Positions 52,701 to 62,659 are shown, counted from the stretch's first letter. The stretch: 64,000 nt of DNA from Halichoerus grypus (GCF_964656455.1 NC_135723.1:94999283-95063282), one strand, 5' to 3'. Numbers and translations: made by a program. Notes: generated by a model from the sequence alone, not told the origin.

Positions 52701-52787
52701 GGTACCTTCCTTGGCGCGCGCCCCCGGGGGCAGCGGGGCGCAGAGAAGCAGCAGCAGCCCGAGCCCCAGGGGCCAGCGCCGCTCCAT
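37657..52787 (-). CDS. EPHA1: Ephrin type-A receptor 1, 18 coding exons, 976 aa, intact
   Basis: Spliced CDS in transcript order: 52787-52706, 51656-51589, 47484-47203, 45779-45377, 45136-44981, 44710-44366, 44223-44096, 43840-43690, 43183-43087, 42874-42816, 41991-41866, 41022-40837, 40674-40613, 40493-40287, 40075-39926, 39627-39434, 37995-37840, 37735-37657. The total is 2,931 nt, 976 codons plus TGA, the length I recall for human EPHA1. EphA1 is a receptor tyrosine kinase for GPI-anchored ephrin-A ligands (mainly ephrin-A1) and controls adhesion and spreading. Layout: signal peptide 1-25, ephrin-binding domain about 27-209, Cys-rich region, two fibronectin III domains about 332-538, TM 548-568, juxtamembrane Tyr599 and Tyr605, kinase about 624-884, C-terminal SAM domain about 913-976. 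Kinase landmarks are all present: GEGEFG (631-636), VAIK Lys656, Glu673, HRDLAARN Asp749, DFG Asp767 and activation-loop Tyr781. In humans the locus is associated with Alzheimer risk. Confidence 0.97.
37840..37995 (-). CDS. EPHA1: EPHA1 exon 17 (SAM domain)
   Basis: Completes Arg899 and encodes 900-950 plus two bases: [40 protein letters not shown] and ECVLELTA. Confidence 0.95.
39434..39627 (-). CDS. EPHA1: EPHA1 exon 16 (end of kinase)
   Basis: Residues 835-898 plus two bases: [40 protein letters not shown] and [10 protein letters not shown]. The donor GTAGCC starts at 39433. Confidence 0.95.
39926..40075 (-). CDS. EPHA1: EPHA1 exon 15 (kinase C-lobe)
   Basis: Residues 785-834, phase 0: [20 protein letters not shown] then [20 protein letters not shown] and YGEMSNQE. 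The APE motif is present. Confidence 0.96.
40237..40262. repeat. Alternating (GT)n(GC)n tract in EPHA1 intron 14
   Basis: About 26 bp of strictly alternating purine-pyrimidine, GTGTGT changing to GCGCGCAC, 25 bp outside the donor of exon 14 on the transcript side. Such tracts can adopt Z-DNA (inference). Confidence 0.85.
40287..40493 (-). CDS. EPHA1: EPHA1 exon 14 (catalytic loop and DFG)
   Basis: Residues 716-784, phase 0: [20 protein letters not shown] with Asp749, [20 protein letters not shown] with Asp767 and Tyr781. Donor GTTAGA from 40286. Confidence 0.96.
40613..40674 (-). CDS. EPHA1: EPHA1 exon 13 (kinase hinge)
   Basis: Residues 695-715: [20 protein letters not shown] then R. ITEF carries the Thr gatekeeper typical of Eph kinases. 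Confidence 0.95.
40837..41022 (-). CDS. EPHA1: EPHA1 exon 12 (kinase N-lobe)
   Basis: Residues 633-694 plus one base: [28 protein letters not shown] with Lys656, the helix-C Glu673 in [12 protein letters not shown], and LHLEGVVTK. Donor GTATGA from 40836. Confidence 0.95.
41866..41991 (-). CDS. EPHA1: EPHA1 exon 11 (juxtamembrane tyrosines, start of kinase)
   Basis: Residues 591-632 plus one base: [20 protein letters not shown] with Tyr599 and Tyr605, whose phosphorylation relieves autoinhibition in Eph kinases, then VDTVIGE. Confidence 0.95.
42816..42874 (-). CDS. EPHA1: EPHA1 exon 10 (basic juxtamembrane)
   Basis: 59 nt, completing Arg571 and encoding [20 protein letters not shown]. The human segment is Gln-rich (RAQRQRQQRQRDR as recalled); this is the most diverged part of the intracellular side. 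Confidence 0.88.
43087..43183 (-). CDS. EPHA1: EPHA1 exon 9 (transmembrane segment)
   Basis: Residues 539-570 plus two bases: VPRGLTGGE followed by the hydrophobic [20 protein letters not shown] (548-567) and a basic FRSR stop-transfer. Confidence 0.95.
43690..43840 (-). CDS. EPHA1: EPHA1 exon 8 (fibronectin III domain 2, second part)
   Basis: Residues 489-538 plus one base: [40 protein letters not shown] and the end EFRTSPP. Confidence 0.95.
44096..44223 (-). CDS. EPHA1: EPHA1 exon 7 (fibronectin III domain 2, first part)
   Basis: Residues 446-488: [20 protein letters not shown] then [20 protein letters not shown] and LNQ. Confidence 0.95.
44366..44710 (-). CDS. EPHA1: EPHA1 exon 6 (fibronectin III domain 1)
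   Basis: Residues 331-445 plus one base: [20 protein letters not shown] to [20 protein letters not shown] and ISMGHA. Contains sequons Asn338-Leu-Ser and Asn-Tyr-Thr. Confidence 0.95.
44981..45136 (-). CDS. EPHA1: EPHA1 exon 5 (EGF-like Cys-rich region)
   Basis: Residues 279-330 plus one base: [20 protein letters not shown], then [17 protein letters not shown]. The junction gives Thr-Arg-Pro-Pro where I recall Thr-Gly-Pro-Pro in human. Confidence 0.95.
45377..45779 (-). CDS. EPHA1: EPHA1 exon 4
   Basis: Residues 145-278 plus one base: [15 protein letters not shown] through [20 protein letters not shown], then the Cys-rich start ([19 protein letters not shown]). Confidence 0.95.
45885..46025 (+). 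mobile_element. MIR SINE in EPHA1 intron 3
   Basis: MIR core in plus orientation: CACTAAACAGATAGAGAAAC, TTGTACAAGATCACACAGCT and GGACTGGAATCCGGGC. Confidence 0.75.
47203..47484 (-). CDS. EPHA1: EPHA1 exon 3 (ephrin-binding domain)
   Basis: Residues 51-144, phase 0 both ends: [19 protein letters not shown] to RRPLFQK. It has an N-glycosylation sequon (Asn59-Gly-Thr). The acceptor AG is at 47486-47485; the donor GTGCTT (from 47202) is weak at +3 to +6. Confidence 0.95.
48085..48245 (+). mobile_element. MIR SINE in EPHA1 intron 2
   Basis: MIR core: TGAGGAAACTGAGTCATAGC, AAGGTTAAATGACTTGCCCT and GTTAAGAGGCAGAGCTGGGG. Confidence 0.8.
48500..48673 (+). mobile_element. Can-SINE in EPHA1 intron 2
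   Basis: Head GGTGCCTGGGTGGCTCAG, AAATAAATAATTAAAATCTT tail. Duplication AAAGATGTTCAC(A/G)AG at 48485-48499 and 48674-48688. Antisense to the gene. Confidence 0.92.
48700..49800. mobile_element. Old LINE-1 3' fragments in EPHA1 intron 2
   Basis: About 1.1 kb of AT-rich sequence with L1-type phrases: AGCATTCCACTGTATGGATG, TGTTGGACATTTAGGTGG, AATGGCCTCCAAAAAGG and TTGCCATTTTAATTTACATT. It replaces most of the 4.1-kb intron's middle. Exact limits, subfamily and strand are not resolved. Confidence 0.55.
49801..51588 (-). other. EPHA1 intron 2, 5' part
   Basis: Non-repetitive to the eye, apart from short low-complexity runs. The AT-rich stretch at 50,640-50,700 (CATTATGGTTTAGTCTATTA) stands out from GC-rich surroundings but has no assignable function. 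Confidence 0.4.
51589..51656 (-). CDS. EPHA1: EPHA1 exon 2
   Basis: Residues 28-50, [20 protein letters not shown] then EDG, the start of the ephrin-binding domain. Acceptor AG at 51658-51657; donor GTAAGT from 51588. Confidence 0.95.
52706..52787 (-). CDS. EPHA1: EPHA1 exon 1 (signal peptide)
   Basis: Residues 1-27 plus one base: [20 protein letters not shown] then PGARAKE, a classic signal peptide with a Leu core and likely cleavage after PGARA. The donor GTACC starts at 52705. It lies in a CpG-rich region. Confidence 0.95.
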
Positions 52788-52930
52788 GGCGCCGGGCCGG
52801 GACCTGGGACCTCGGCCCAGACTGCTGGGTCAGGTCGCGAGGACAGGGCGAGAGGGGAGGGCCGGGCGGGGGCGGGGGGGCGGGGCCAGCGCCGGGGGGC
52901 GGAGCCCGGCCTCACCTGGATCACCTTCTT
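52788..52930 (-). promoter_or_regulatory. EPHA1: EPHA1 promoter region, GC-box rich
   Basis: Just upstream of the ATG, the sequence is dense in GGGCGG/GGGGCGGGG (52,862-52,890) with no TATA box. The CpG-rich stretch runs from about 52,430 into this region. Confidence 0.6.
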
Positions 52931-53149
52931 AAAGGGACAGTAGGGCAGGAAGGAAACTTGTTAGGCAGGTAATAAACTTCAAAACCCGGAGGCGTCTTGA
53001 CCGGAATGAGACTGCGGGCGCCGCCTAGTGAGTGGGATTAGGAATTGACTGACCCGGTTCTAATTCTAATCCTAAACCCAACCCAGGCTTGATCCAGCCC
53101 TTAACCTAATTTTACCTGACTGGAACTACACCTCTCCCCTTCTAAAGGT

Positions 53150-53900
53150 CTAGCAATGTAATAGACACTGGGGAAGGCAGGGTTTTATGCTGCAGTAGGG
53201 GAGGCTTAGATAACCATAATGCAAGGTGGGCTACAACCCTTAGAGGAGCACGTGGAGGGGGTTGGAAGAGGAAGCAAGCCCAGCCTGCGGGGCTCATTAG
53301 GCGAGTCTTCAGGGAGTAGACCGTGTGAGCTGGGTTTTCAGTGGCAGAGATTGGGAAAGGCAAGGGCCTAAGGCAGGGAGCCTCAAGGTGCACTCTGGGA
53401 GTGGTAAATGGACCAGTTTGACTGCTGGGGCACAGGATTTGTCTCGGGAGCAGGGCAGAAAGGCAGGTGTGGCCAGAGCAGGGAAGGTCTTGGTAAACAC
53501 GTTACCATGCCCTTCACTGAGCAAAAGAGAGGAATCCGTGAGAGGTTGTGAGCGCAAGTGTTAAGAGGGAGCAGGTCCAGCCTGCTTTAGCCCTGTCTAG
53601 TTGGAGACAACCCCCGTCCCTCCCATCCTCTTGGAGACCGTCTTAACATTATATTTAACAAAAGTTTATTCACTTTCTACTCTGCACACATCAAGCTCTG
53701 AGAGAATCGAAGAAGAGTCAGACAGTCCCTGCCCTGAACAAGCTATTTGTCGGAGGAGTGTTGAGGGCTAGCGCATAAAGCAAATGCGTATGACTAAAAT
53801 GACAGACGGGAGTAGACCCCAGCTGAGGTACGACATGGCAGTGACTGTGGCTCAAAGGGGAGTGATGCATCCACTGAGGATGGTGGAGGCGCCACTCCTG
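53150..53900 (-). mobile_element. Possible decayed LINE-2 upstream of EPHA1
   Basis: AG-rich sequence whose texture (GGGCCTAAGGCAGGGAGCCT; AACAAAAGTTTATTCACTTT then CTCTGCACACATCAAGCTCT) resembles minus-oriented LINE-2. No motif is decisive. Confidence 0.35.
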
Positions 53901-54110
53901 GGGCCTCTCCTTCCTGTACCCCTTCCTGGCTCCATCTCATTTGGGTGAATCATTCATTGTCTTTGTATCATTTAAACTGCTGCATGTTTCAGTCACTGTG
54001 GAGAAAGGGAGGTGGTGCATTACAGGTGCATACTTTATTTTCAAAAGTTAATATAGCTCAGGCTTTCTTCTTTTTTATATAGATATGTATAAGAAGAAAA
54101 TGGCTCATAT

Positions 54111-54289
54111 GGGACACCTGGGTGGCTCAGTCCTTAGGTGTCTGCATCAAGCCCCACATCGGGCTCCCTGCTTGGTGAGCCTGCTTCTCCCCCCGCCTTC
54201 CCTCTCCCTCTGCTTGCTGCTCCCCCTGCTTGTGCTCTCTCTCTCTCTCTGGCAAATAAATAATAAAATAAAATAGAAAAAAAAAGAGG
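54111..54289 (+). mobile_element. Can-SINE with internal deletion
   Basis: Head ACACCTGGGTGGCTCAG; the usual CTTCGGCTCAGGTCATGATC block is missing and TCTGCATCAAGCCC is joined directly. Duplication-like flanks AAATGGCT(C/T)AT at 54098 and 54291. Confidence 0.9.
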
Positions 54290-55109
54290 GAAATGGCTTA
54301 TAATTTCCTGGCCTAGACTATCCTTATTGGCATAAATAAATAAATGTAATCCATGTACATTGGTTGGAAAATTCACACTGAGCAGAAAAGAAACCAAATG
54401 GAAAGTAGAATCCTCCCTCCTTCCACCCTCCAGTTCCTCTCCCCAGAGTTAACTGCCACCAATCGTGTCCTGAGATTCTCCCAGGATTTTTCCCCTAAAC
54501 ACACACACAGGCATGCTATTAGAATGTATACAGAGGGGCCCTGGGATACACTCTGTTATGCACCAGGGGCCTCTTTCTAATGGTAAGTACTTTGGGAAGG
54601 AGGCGGAGGCTCCTGCGGGCCCACTGGGGTCAGAGCTTTGTGATTTCAGCAGCGAGGAATGGGCAGACGAAGGGTGCACAGCCAACAGAAGGGGGGAAAT
54701 GGAGCAAGCTTTGGACAATTGCTGCTAGGAAATAAGCCAGGACTGTGGTGAGGTAATGCATGTGTTCGTTGCTGTAGTTTGTTAAAGTTACAAGACCCTT
54801 GGGACTGAAGGGGGCGGGGTGGGGGCTGTTCCATGCCGTGAGAGGTGGTGTGGAGAGGGCTGGAAAGGAGCCTCGCTTTTGTTTTAAGGTTGCTTCTCTG
54901 TCTGGGGCCTGGAAGTGATGCAGAAGGAAAAGCCCACCTTCTACCTCCATTCTCGATGGTCCCCATTCGACAATTCCTCATTCCATTTGTGTGGGACGAG
55001 GCCCGCCTTCAATTTTGGCCTCTCCCCTTAACTAGCAGCGCCGCCTTATCCTCCCTGGACCTTAGCTTCCTTAGACTCGGGGGATCTCGGAGGCCCATTC
55101 CAGGAAAGA

Positions 55110-55240
55110 CAGCAGGATTTGGAGTCAGAAGACCTAGGCTGGCTCTATTCTGTGTCTCTGTTTCCTTAGCTATAAAATGGGATTAATCAAGCCCACCTCA
55201 GTAGATGTGATGATCAAAAGAGAAGAAAGGGCTCGCTAAC
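55110..55240 (-). mobile_element. MIR SINE fragment
   Basis: Inverted MIR: TGGAGTCAGAAGACCTAGGC, CTCTGTTTCCTTAGCTATAA and AATGGGATTAATCAAGCC. Confidence 0.75.
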
Positions 55241-55396
55241 AGTGAGATTACTAGACAGATGCTGAGGTGCTAGGAGATTGTTGGACGTGGTGGCTTACTG
55301 AGGTTCTCCTACAGGCCTCCCAGAGAACTTCTGGAGTGGGACAATCTCAGTGACTAAGGCATCAACTTTTTTTTTCTTTTAAAAGCAACTTTGTTG

Positions 55397-55598
55397 GGGC
55401 GCCTGGGTGGCTCAGTCGTTAAGCGTCTGCCTTTGGCTCAGGTCATGATCCCAGGGTCCTGGGATCGAGTCCCACATCGGGCTCCCTGCTCAGCGGGAAG
55501 CCTGCTTCTCCCTCTCCCACTCCCCCTGCTTGTGTTCCTGCTCTCGCTATCTCTCTCTCTGTCAAATAAATAAATAAAATCTTAAAAAAAAAATAAAT
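55397..55598 (+). mobile_element. Can-SINE with perfect 16-bp duplication
   Basis: Near-consensus SINE (GGCGCCTGGGTGGCTCAG). Duplication AAAAGCAACTTTGTTG at 55381-55396 and 55599-55614; it split an old LINE-1 fragment. Confidence 0.93.
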
Positions 55599-55830
55599 AA
55601 AAGCAACTTTGTTGAGGGATAATTTGCATAAAATGAATTGCACCCCTTCCAAGCGTACAGTTCGATGGGTTCTGACAAAGGCATACGCTCTCATAGCCGC
55701 CGCCTCGGTCAAGATCCAGCGCACTTCCGTCACCCAGAAACGGTGCCTTGTGCCCTTTGCAGTCAACCCCACCTCAGCCCCAGGCTTCCTGTCGGTATAG
55801 ATAAGTGTCCCCCCGCCCCCCTTTATCCTT
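55599..55830. mobile_element. LINE-1 3' UTR fragment
   Basis: Typical L1M-type text: GCATAAAATGAATTGCACCC, AAGCGTACAGTTCGATGGGT, TCAAGATCCAGCGCACTTCC and TTGTGCCCTTTGCAGTCAAC. Subfamily not assigned. Confidence 0.6.
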
Positions 55831-56614
55831 AGGCCCCTGCATGTTCTGGGCATCCGCAGTTTGCTCCTTCTGGTTGTTGACCAGTATATTCCCTGTGCAG
55901 ATGCCCTAAGATGTCATTTAACACAAAAATCAAACCCAAAAGTCTTCCTCTGCTCTGCTTCCCAAGGAACTATGGGCCCCCTAGCTGACGAGGCCTCTCA
56001 GATGGACACCTGTTTTCCCCTCTTAGGTGGAGAGAGCCCAAGTTGTCTGGGCCTGTTCTCTTTCTGTAGTCGAGAAGGAAGGGAAGCCGGTACGTCCCTA
56101 CAGTCTCAGACTTCCTGGGTTCTGGCTTGCTCCCACAGCCTGGACCTTAACACTTGCACGTTTAGGCTGTCCCATCCCCCGCCTGCCTGGCTCTTGCTGA
56201 TCTGGGATAAGGGGAAATTTCACCCAGCCTAGGTCAAGGCCTTGTCACATCCGTAAGGTTCTGGTTAAAACACAGCCTGACCAGCAGGGTAACCCAGTAA
56301 GCTGCCAGCCGGACTCTGAGAGCATCAGTGTAAATGGGTTTATCAGATGAGCACCGGGTCCTGAGCAAGGGCCTGTGTGCATGGAACCAAACAGCTTTGT
56401 TTTGGCTGCTTTGGGCTGGCCTGCACTTGTAGGTGGCACAACCCAGGAGACTGTGTGGGCAGTGGGAAGCGAAAGAACAGCCCTCTCTGAATGCATGCGG
56501 GTGAATTCCGCACATCTTTGATCGCAAGGCTAATTTGGTCCTTCCCCTTCCTTTGCCTCTGTGCTCTTACCTATCTGTTCTCTGATCCTGGTTTACCATC
56601 AGGCAACAGGGGTG

Positions 56615-56840
56615 GGGATAATCATAGTTACCATTTATTACTGCACCTACGCATGCTGCTAGGGCACTTCACATACATTATTTCATTTACTTCTCACACC
56701 AACCCTTTGAAGAAGGTATTATTAGTTCTATTTTATAGATGGAAAAACCTGAGGCACGGGGAATTTAAGTTACTTTAGTTCAAAGTCACTCAGTGGCAGA
56801 AGCAGGATTTGAACCCAGGTCTATTGGACTCCAGGGCCTA
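56615..56840 (+). mobile_element. Well-preserved MIR SINE
   Basis: Near full length: TTACCATTTATTACTGCACC, CACATACATTATTTCATTTA, TATTTTATAGATGGAAAAAC and GCAGGATTTGAACCCAGGTC. Confidence 0.85.
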
Positions 56841-56939
56841 TGGCCCCTACTTGAGGTTCCAGAAGCAAAAGAAGTAGGCAACACCTAAATTTTGTTTTCC
56901 TGCCTCCTTACCTCTGTCTCCTCCGGCTTAAAACAGCAT

Positions 56940-57115
56940 GCATTACATTTGCCTGTTTTCCAGCTTTAGAAAATGGAATCCTGTGATATGCATTCTTTGG
57001 TGTCTGAGTTCTTTCATTTACTCTTAATGTTTGCGCGATTTATTTATGCATTGTGTGCTAATTCGTTCTCACTGCTGTATGATACTCCCTTGTATAAAGA
57101 ACACCTTATTTTTAA
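56940..57115. mobile_element. LINE-1 3' fragment
   Basis: TTTAGAAAATGGAATCCTGT and TCATTTACTCTTAATGTTTG, then CACTGCTGTATGATACTCCC, an L1M-like arrangement. Confidence 0.45.
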
Positions 57116-57504
57116 AGACTTCTTGACTCGTGGCTAAACATTCTACCCTTGAACTGCCACACCGGCTGACTCCCAGAGTGTGTCTGGCTCGTCTGGGTAT
57201 CTCTGAAAGAGGCTTGATCTTCCCAGAAGGTAATTCTGTTTTTAAAAGAGATTCCTTGCTAGCCCCATGGCTCCTAGATTGATTAAATCTATAGAGAGGC
57301 AGCCTGTGAGCAATGCCGCTGCCCGGTTAACCCCCTCCGCCTCCCCTACTCCTTTGTCTGTCCCTCCCTCCTTCCGTGTCACTTTGACAAGAGGAAAGCA
57401 CCTGATTTGTTTAAGTAGTTGTAACTCTTCATACCAGGAGTAGGACGGTTTTGAGACAGAGGCTGTTGGAAGTTTTCTCTGACATGTCAGGAGCAAAAAG
57501 TATC

Positions 57505-57685
57505 TATTAGAAAGTCCTGCTGTTGTCACTGAATAGCCACGTGACCTTGGGCAAATCATCTGACTGTCTTGAATCTCAGCTTCCTCATCTACAAAATGGG
57601 GGAAATGGTGATATGTTGGTCCTAAGCACCTATAGCACAGTGTATGAGGCAGGTACAAATACGATAAAGGATGCAAGCAGATGCT
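57505..57685 (-). mobile_element. MIR SINE fragment
   Basis: Inverted MIR: GCCACGTGACCTTGGGCAAA, TCAGCTTCCTCATCTACAAA and ATGGGGGAAATGG. Confidence 0.8.
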
Positions 57686-58280
57686 CCTGCTTCCGATTTC
57701 CTTTTTGTGTCCTCTTGTACAGGGTTATTTGCAAGATAGATTTGGGGAATCAGGGAATAAGGCTGCTGAAGGAAGCAGGAGACTAAGTAGTGTCAGCCCC
57801 TGAATTAAAAGGGATGTTTGCTTGAAGCTCAGATCTCGAGAAGAGGCAAGAGAAGAATAAAGCAAGAGCTAAGAGAAATCACTCTTGATCCATTTAGATT
57901 ATGAGGTGTTATGGGGCTAAATAATGACACTAACACTTTCAGGACATATTGCAATTCTGCCTGCTCTTGTTTTTCTTAAGCTTCTCTTTCCCTTTGCAAT
58001 ATTAAAATCCTCCCAAGTGTTTCATTTGTTTTAGAGGCAAGAAGGTAGTGAAAAAGCCGTGAGCTTGCGCTGCGTTCTAGCATGGGCCCCGGAGGAGAGG
58101 AAACTCGAGATGGAGGATGGGTGGTCGCAGCCACAAAGGAGATGGGGCTCTTTCCGGAGCTGATGGGAGACACATGGCGGGGTGAAGTGGGAATTCACTT
58201 GGGGTTCTGCATATCACCCAAGTGCATATTTAGGTACAAGCTTTACCTCAACATCTTCCTCATCTCCCATTCTTTTTCTA

Positions 58281-58500
58281 ATTTTTTTAAAAAGATTTTA
58301 TTTATTTATCTGAGAGAGACAGAGAGTGAGTGAGTGAGAGAGACAGCACAAGCTCGGCAGGGGTGCGGGGGGCGGGGAGGCAGAGGGAGAAGCAGACTTC
58401 CCACTGAGCAGGGAGCCCGATGCATGCTCGATCCCAGGACCCTGGGATCATGACCTGAGCCGAAGGCAGATGCTTAACGACTGAGCCACCCAGGCGCCCC
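58281..58500 (-). mobile_element. Can-SINE
   Basis: Minus-oriented: AAAGATTTTATTTATTTATC, (GAGT)n, and ACTGAGCCACCCAGGCGCCC at the right end; near-consensus head. Confidence 0.92.
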
Positions 58501-59966
58501 ATCACCACCCTCGAGTCTTAACTGATCTCACTCCAGAGTAAAAATAAAACCAATTTGCAATTGCCCTGTTATTTCATTGATTTCTAAAGTGGTGGCATGA
58601 AATCATGGAGTGGTCAGTCGTGAAGGGGCTGTGACTCAGAATTCCTTATACTGATATTTGTGTGTGTCTCATGAGAAATCCTTGTGCTTCTACCTTAACT
58701 TGTTTGCTTGACTGCCTCAGAAGATAATATTGCTAACCGGAGAAGTTAATACGCTCCATTAATGCTTGGGCAGGTAGAAGGGAGGGAGAGAACAAATGTG
58801 TCTCAGTGAACTGGGACACGTCAGAAACTTAGTAAGAACAAGTTGAGACAAGTGTTAAATACCAGAATCCCCCGGGAGAAGAGTGAGCGCTTGGTCCTTG
58901 TCAAAATGTTTACTGGTTAGACCACAGGAAGAGAAGAGGGAGTGGTAGACTATGTTGTAAAGTCAATTTTTGTTTAGCCAGTATGAGAAAGGAAAGGGCT
59001 GAAATAAACCGTCAGCTTTGTCTTCCGGATTGGGTAACATAGTTTATTTGAAAAACTTACAATTTTATTGCTAATCTAGGCTGGGAGTTCTGGGAAATTA
59101 ACCTCCTGAGAGAGCTGGAATGTAGATTGGCAAAACCCACACTTACAGTTTTAAGCTACTGGTCCTGTGGTCCAGAGGTAATACTACCTTGTTGTCTTAT
59201 AAAAGAAGTATTTGATAAGTATGGACCTTAGTAATGGGGCATAAATTTGATTCCTTTAAAATTTTGCTTTGAAGACGTTTTTAATAAAAGGGATTCTAAT
59301 AGGGCAATCCATACTTTTTTCGAAGTTCCAGTTAGAAAGTTACTGTTATAAATGTATACACACAGAAACATGCGTGTTTGAACATACAGATACAACCACC
59401 CCTGTTAAGAAATTAATGTACACTTCTCCAAATACATCCCCTCGTTTGGAAGGTATCCAGGCCATGGGTCATAAAATCTGAGCGCCACCTGGTGAGGAGA
59501 AGTTGGTATCTGCATCCGTATCTTCAGGTCTGCTATCAACAGCTAATTTACAGCTTATAAAATCTTCGAATTTCATGGGAATAATTATCGACATGATATG
59601 AAAGGGACAGTAATTTTCATTATTATGAAAATGGGTAGGCTGTAGGCTAGAAAGTACCTTTCCTAGCTTGCCTGTGTCATCCCAGCAGTGACAGCCTCTG
59701 ATGGAAGGAAGGGAAGGTCCAGGTGGGAAGGGAGGGAGGGAGGGGTTTGCCATGGTGTGATGAGGGCCTGTCCTACTCTCTTGCTTCAGTTCTGGATATG
59801 CAAAGAAAGCAGGAACCAAGTCGCCTAGGAAGTGCTGGCTGGAGGAGAGGACATCGTTATTTGCAATGCATCTGTCAGGTGCAAGGTGGAGAGAGATGCT
59901 TCTCCACGCCCTTTCGGCCCTCTTACCCTCAAGCTGCCCTGCGATCTGGGCAGAGCACCCATGAAG
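58501..59966. other. Intergenic, no recognised feature
   Basis: About 1.5 kb without a gene. A frame of 170 codons on the minus strand (59,469-59,981) lacks protein-like composition and any homologue I recognise. Confidence 0.4.
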
Positions 59967-59980
59967 AAAGAATGGCGACA

Positions 59981-60176
59981 TGGGGCGCCTGGGTGGCTCA
60001 GTTGGTTAAGCGACTGCCTTCGGCTCAGGTCATGATCCTGGAGTCCTGGGATCGAGTCCCACATCGGGCTCCCTGCTCAGCAGGGAGTCTGCTTCTCCCT
60101 CTGACCCTCTTCCCTCTCATATGCTCTCTGTCTCTCATTCTCTCTCTCGCAAATAAATAAAATCTTAAAAAAAAAA
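59981..60176 (+). mobile_element. Can-SINE with perfect 14-bp duplication
   Basis: Consensus-like head (GGGGCGCCTGGGTGGCTCAG). Duplication AAAGAATGGCGACA at 59967-59980 and 60177-60190. Confidence 0.93.
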
Positions 60177-60737
60177 AAAGAATGGCGACAGTGTTTCTCT
60201 TTTTTCTTCTTTCTTTCCCTCTCCTGCCCTTCCTTCCCCTCCCTTCCTCTCTTCTTTCTTTCTATCTTTTAAAATAATTCTCTGGTAGCACTGTTTATTA
60301 TACCAAAATCAAACCTTGTACTTATTGTACTGGGTGTTTCATTTACTTAGAAATTTTTTTTTTAACTCAGAATTTATTTTTACTTAAAAATGCTCAAGAG
60401 ACTTAAAAAAAGGTCCAAAAGCCCAAAGATACCCAGATTTTATTGAAGATGATCCTGAGGTGGTGTTGGTTTCTCTGTTGCTAAAGCCCAATTTGATCCT
60501 GGTTGATTATATGCCCCAATAATTCTTCTGGTTGGGCAGTGAGAAAGTTCCTGTTTGTTTTTGAGAGGCACTAAGGGTTAGTTAGAAAGGAGGCTTAGGA
60601 GCCTTTGGATTCAAATTGACTTGGAGTAGAATTCTGGGTTTCTGCCCCTTAGGTGCAGGACTGTAGGCATTTTTCTTACCTCTCTGAGACTTAAGCTTCC
60701 TTGCTTGCAAGCGGTTCATTTACCTTCTGGGAGCACC

Positions 60738-60740
<3 letters not shown>

Positions 60741-60786
<46 letters not shown>
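60741..60786. repeat. (GT)23 microsatellite
   Basis: Twenty-three uninterrupted GT units, likely polymorphic. Confidence 0.97.
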
Positions 60787-60788
<2 letters not shown>

Positions 60789-60939
60789 GGTGCACCCAAG
60801 TGGAAGGCAGCTGCCATAAGCCCTCAGGTGGAGGCAGAAGCAGACAGCCATGTGAATACAGGAAAAATATCCTGTCAAAGGAAAAGGTGCCTTTGTGTTG
60901 GGCCACAAGTAGAATGAAGTAGAATGACTTCAACAGGGC

Positions 60940-62230
60940 AGTTTATTCATTCATCCCACAAAAATGTATTCAGCTTCTACTATGAGTGAGGCATGTTCCA
61001 GGTGCTGGGATATACCTGTAAACAGGGAAAACAAACAAAAAAGACCTATCCTCACTGAGTTTACATTTTAGGGGGAGGAGCCAGGCAGTACACAAATAAA
61101 TATGTTTTTCAGATGGTGAGAAATATTGGGAGAACAATTAAAACAGGGAAGGGGGTCGGGTTTATGCGAGGTGGTCTCTATTTTCTATAGATGAGGTGAG
61201 TTTGGGGCAGAGAATTTAAGGAGAGGAGGAAATGAGCCATACAGATTCAGGTCGGAGGGAAGAACAACCCAGGCAGAAAACAGCTCTGGAGCCCTGGGCA
61301 GGTGTGTGCAGAGGTTCAGCGAAAGACAAGGAGACCAGTGTTTCAGATCAGAGCAAGCAGCAGGGAGAGTGGGATTAGAGAGGTACTGGGAGGGGATCAG
61401 CACACATAGGGCACTCCAAGCCATTTGAAAGACTTTTTGGCTTTTCCTTTGAGTGAGCTGGGAACCCTTAGAGGGGTCAGTCAAAGAAGATGCACGCTCT
61501 GCCTGAGCTTTTCAAGGGGCTACTCTGGCTAGTGTGCAGAGAACAGATGGGGGTGGGGTGGGGGCAGAGCAGGGACCAGTTAGGAGGCTCAGTCTTGGCC
61601 CCGGGGAGAGATGGGAGGGCTGGAAGCAGAGTGCTCGTGGATGGTGCAGGGCCTGGGGTGCAGGGGCGGGTGAGAGTCGTAGTGCAGCAAAGGTTGTTTT
61701 ACACCAAGCAGGAGGCAGGCATTTGACTATAGAGTGGGAAGATGGCTTGATCAGGAAATGGTGGGCTGCGTGTTGTGATGGGCTCGGTTGGGGTGGAGAG
61801 GGAGAGATGGAGATAAACTCAACAAGGCAGGGTGGAATTGGCCTTGGTGATCAGCTTAGAGTTTGAACTTTCTTCTCTGTGTCACCCGGAGGCAGCAAAA
61901 ATGTTGAGCAATGGGAGCCACATGATCAGACGAGGGTGTGAGCTCCGGTGGACAACGGAGGAAAGACTACAGGTACAGGGGGAGGAGGGAAGCGGAGATA
62001 ATGGTCCAGGTAATGCGCTGTGTCTCCCGATCATGTGGAGGCCCCGAAATGTGGGACGACGGATCGACGGATTGGGTGGAAGCCGGTGGCACGGGCAGTG
62101 AAAGATTTACCCAAGGCAGAACGAAAGAGATAGTACTGAATACAGCTCAGGGAAGTGGAGGGCAGGACCGCAATGGAGAGACTGTCTGCGAGGCAGTGGT
62201 GAGGGGCCATAGTTACAGGGAGGAGTGAGG
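60940..62230 (-). mobile_element. Decayed LINE-2, 3' part
   Basis: Starts as an inverted LINE-2 tail (TTATTCATTCATCCCACAAA, CAGCTTCTACTATGAGTGAG, then GTTCCAGGTGCTGGGATATA) and continues through 3' UTR-like text (TTGGCTTTTCCTTTGAGTGA, GGGGCTACTCTGGCTAGTGT) into AG-rich sequence. No readable domain. Confidence 0.6.
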
Positions 62231-62659
62231 GAGCATGGGAATGTATGGAATTTCCCCTTTTTTGGTAATCTTAGGAACTGTGCCTGGTTGTAATTGGTCA
62301 GTTAGGGTGGCTCTTTTGAGGTGGGTTGCTTCATGAGCCTGTTTGCATTCAGCTGGGGGTCGCTGTGGGCCCTTTTGCCTTGATCAAGTTTCCAGTGCGC
62401 ATGCCTATTGCCTGAAAGTGGTCTCTACAGGTAAGAAGTAATAAGAGCTCAAACTTGGGCAGGGCGTAGAAAGGATATGGGAGTGACAGTTTACTCATAG
62501 AATAACAGGGTGTGTTGGCCAGTTAGGGAAGTGACAGATGTTCACCAATTCATGTAGACTCGTATTGGTGAAAGTCATATTTTTTTATTTTAGAAAGCCA
62601 TATCTCTGTGGAAGTAGGTGTGCTGGGAGGAATTTCTGCCCTCTGGAAAATGCTTTAGA

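Noticed and set aside
55397..55470. tRNA-Lys gene (and the same in the other Can-SINEs)
   Set aside because: The tRNA-like heads are diverged and continue into SINE bodies with target duplications.
59469..59981. 170-codon minus-strand frame as a gene
   Set aside because: No known domain, no splice context, composition not protein-like.
60691..60933. Val-Cys and His-Thr repeat peptides near 60.7 kb
   Set aside because: Translations of the (GT)23 microsatellite.
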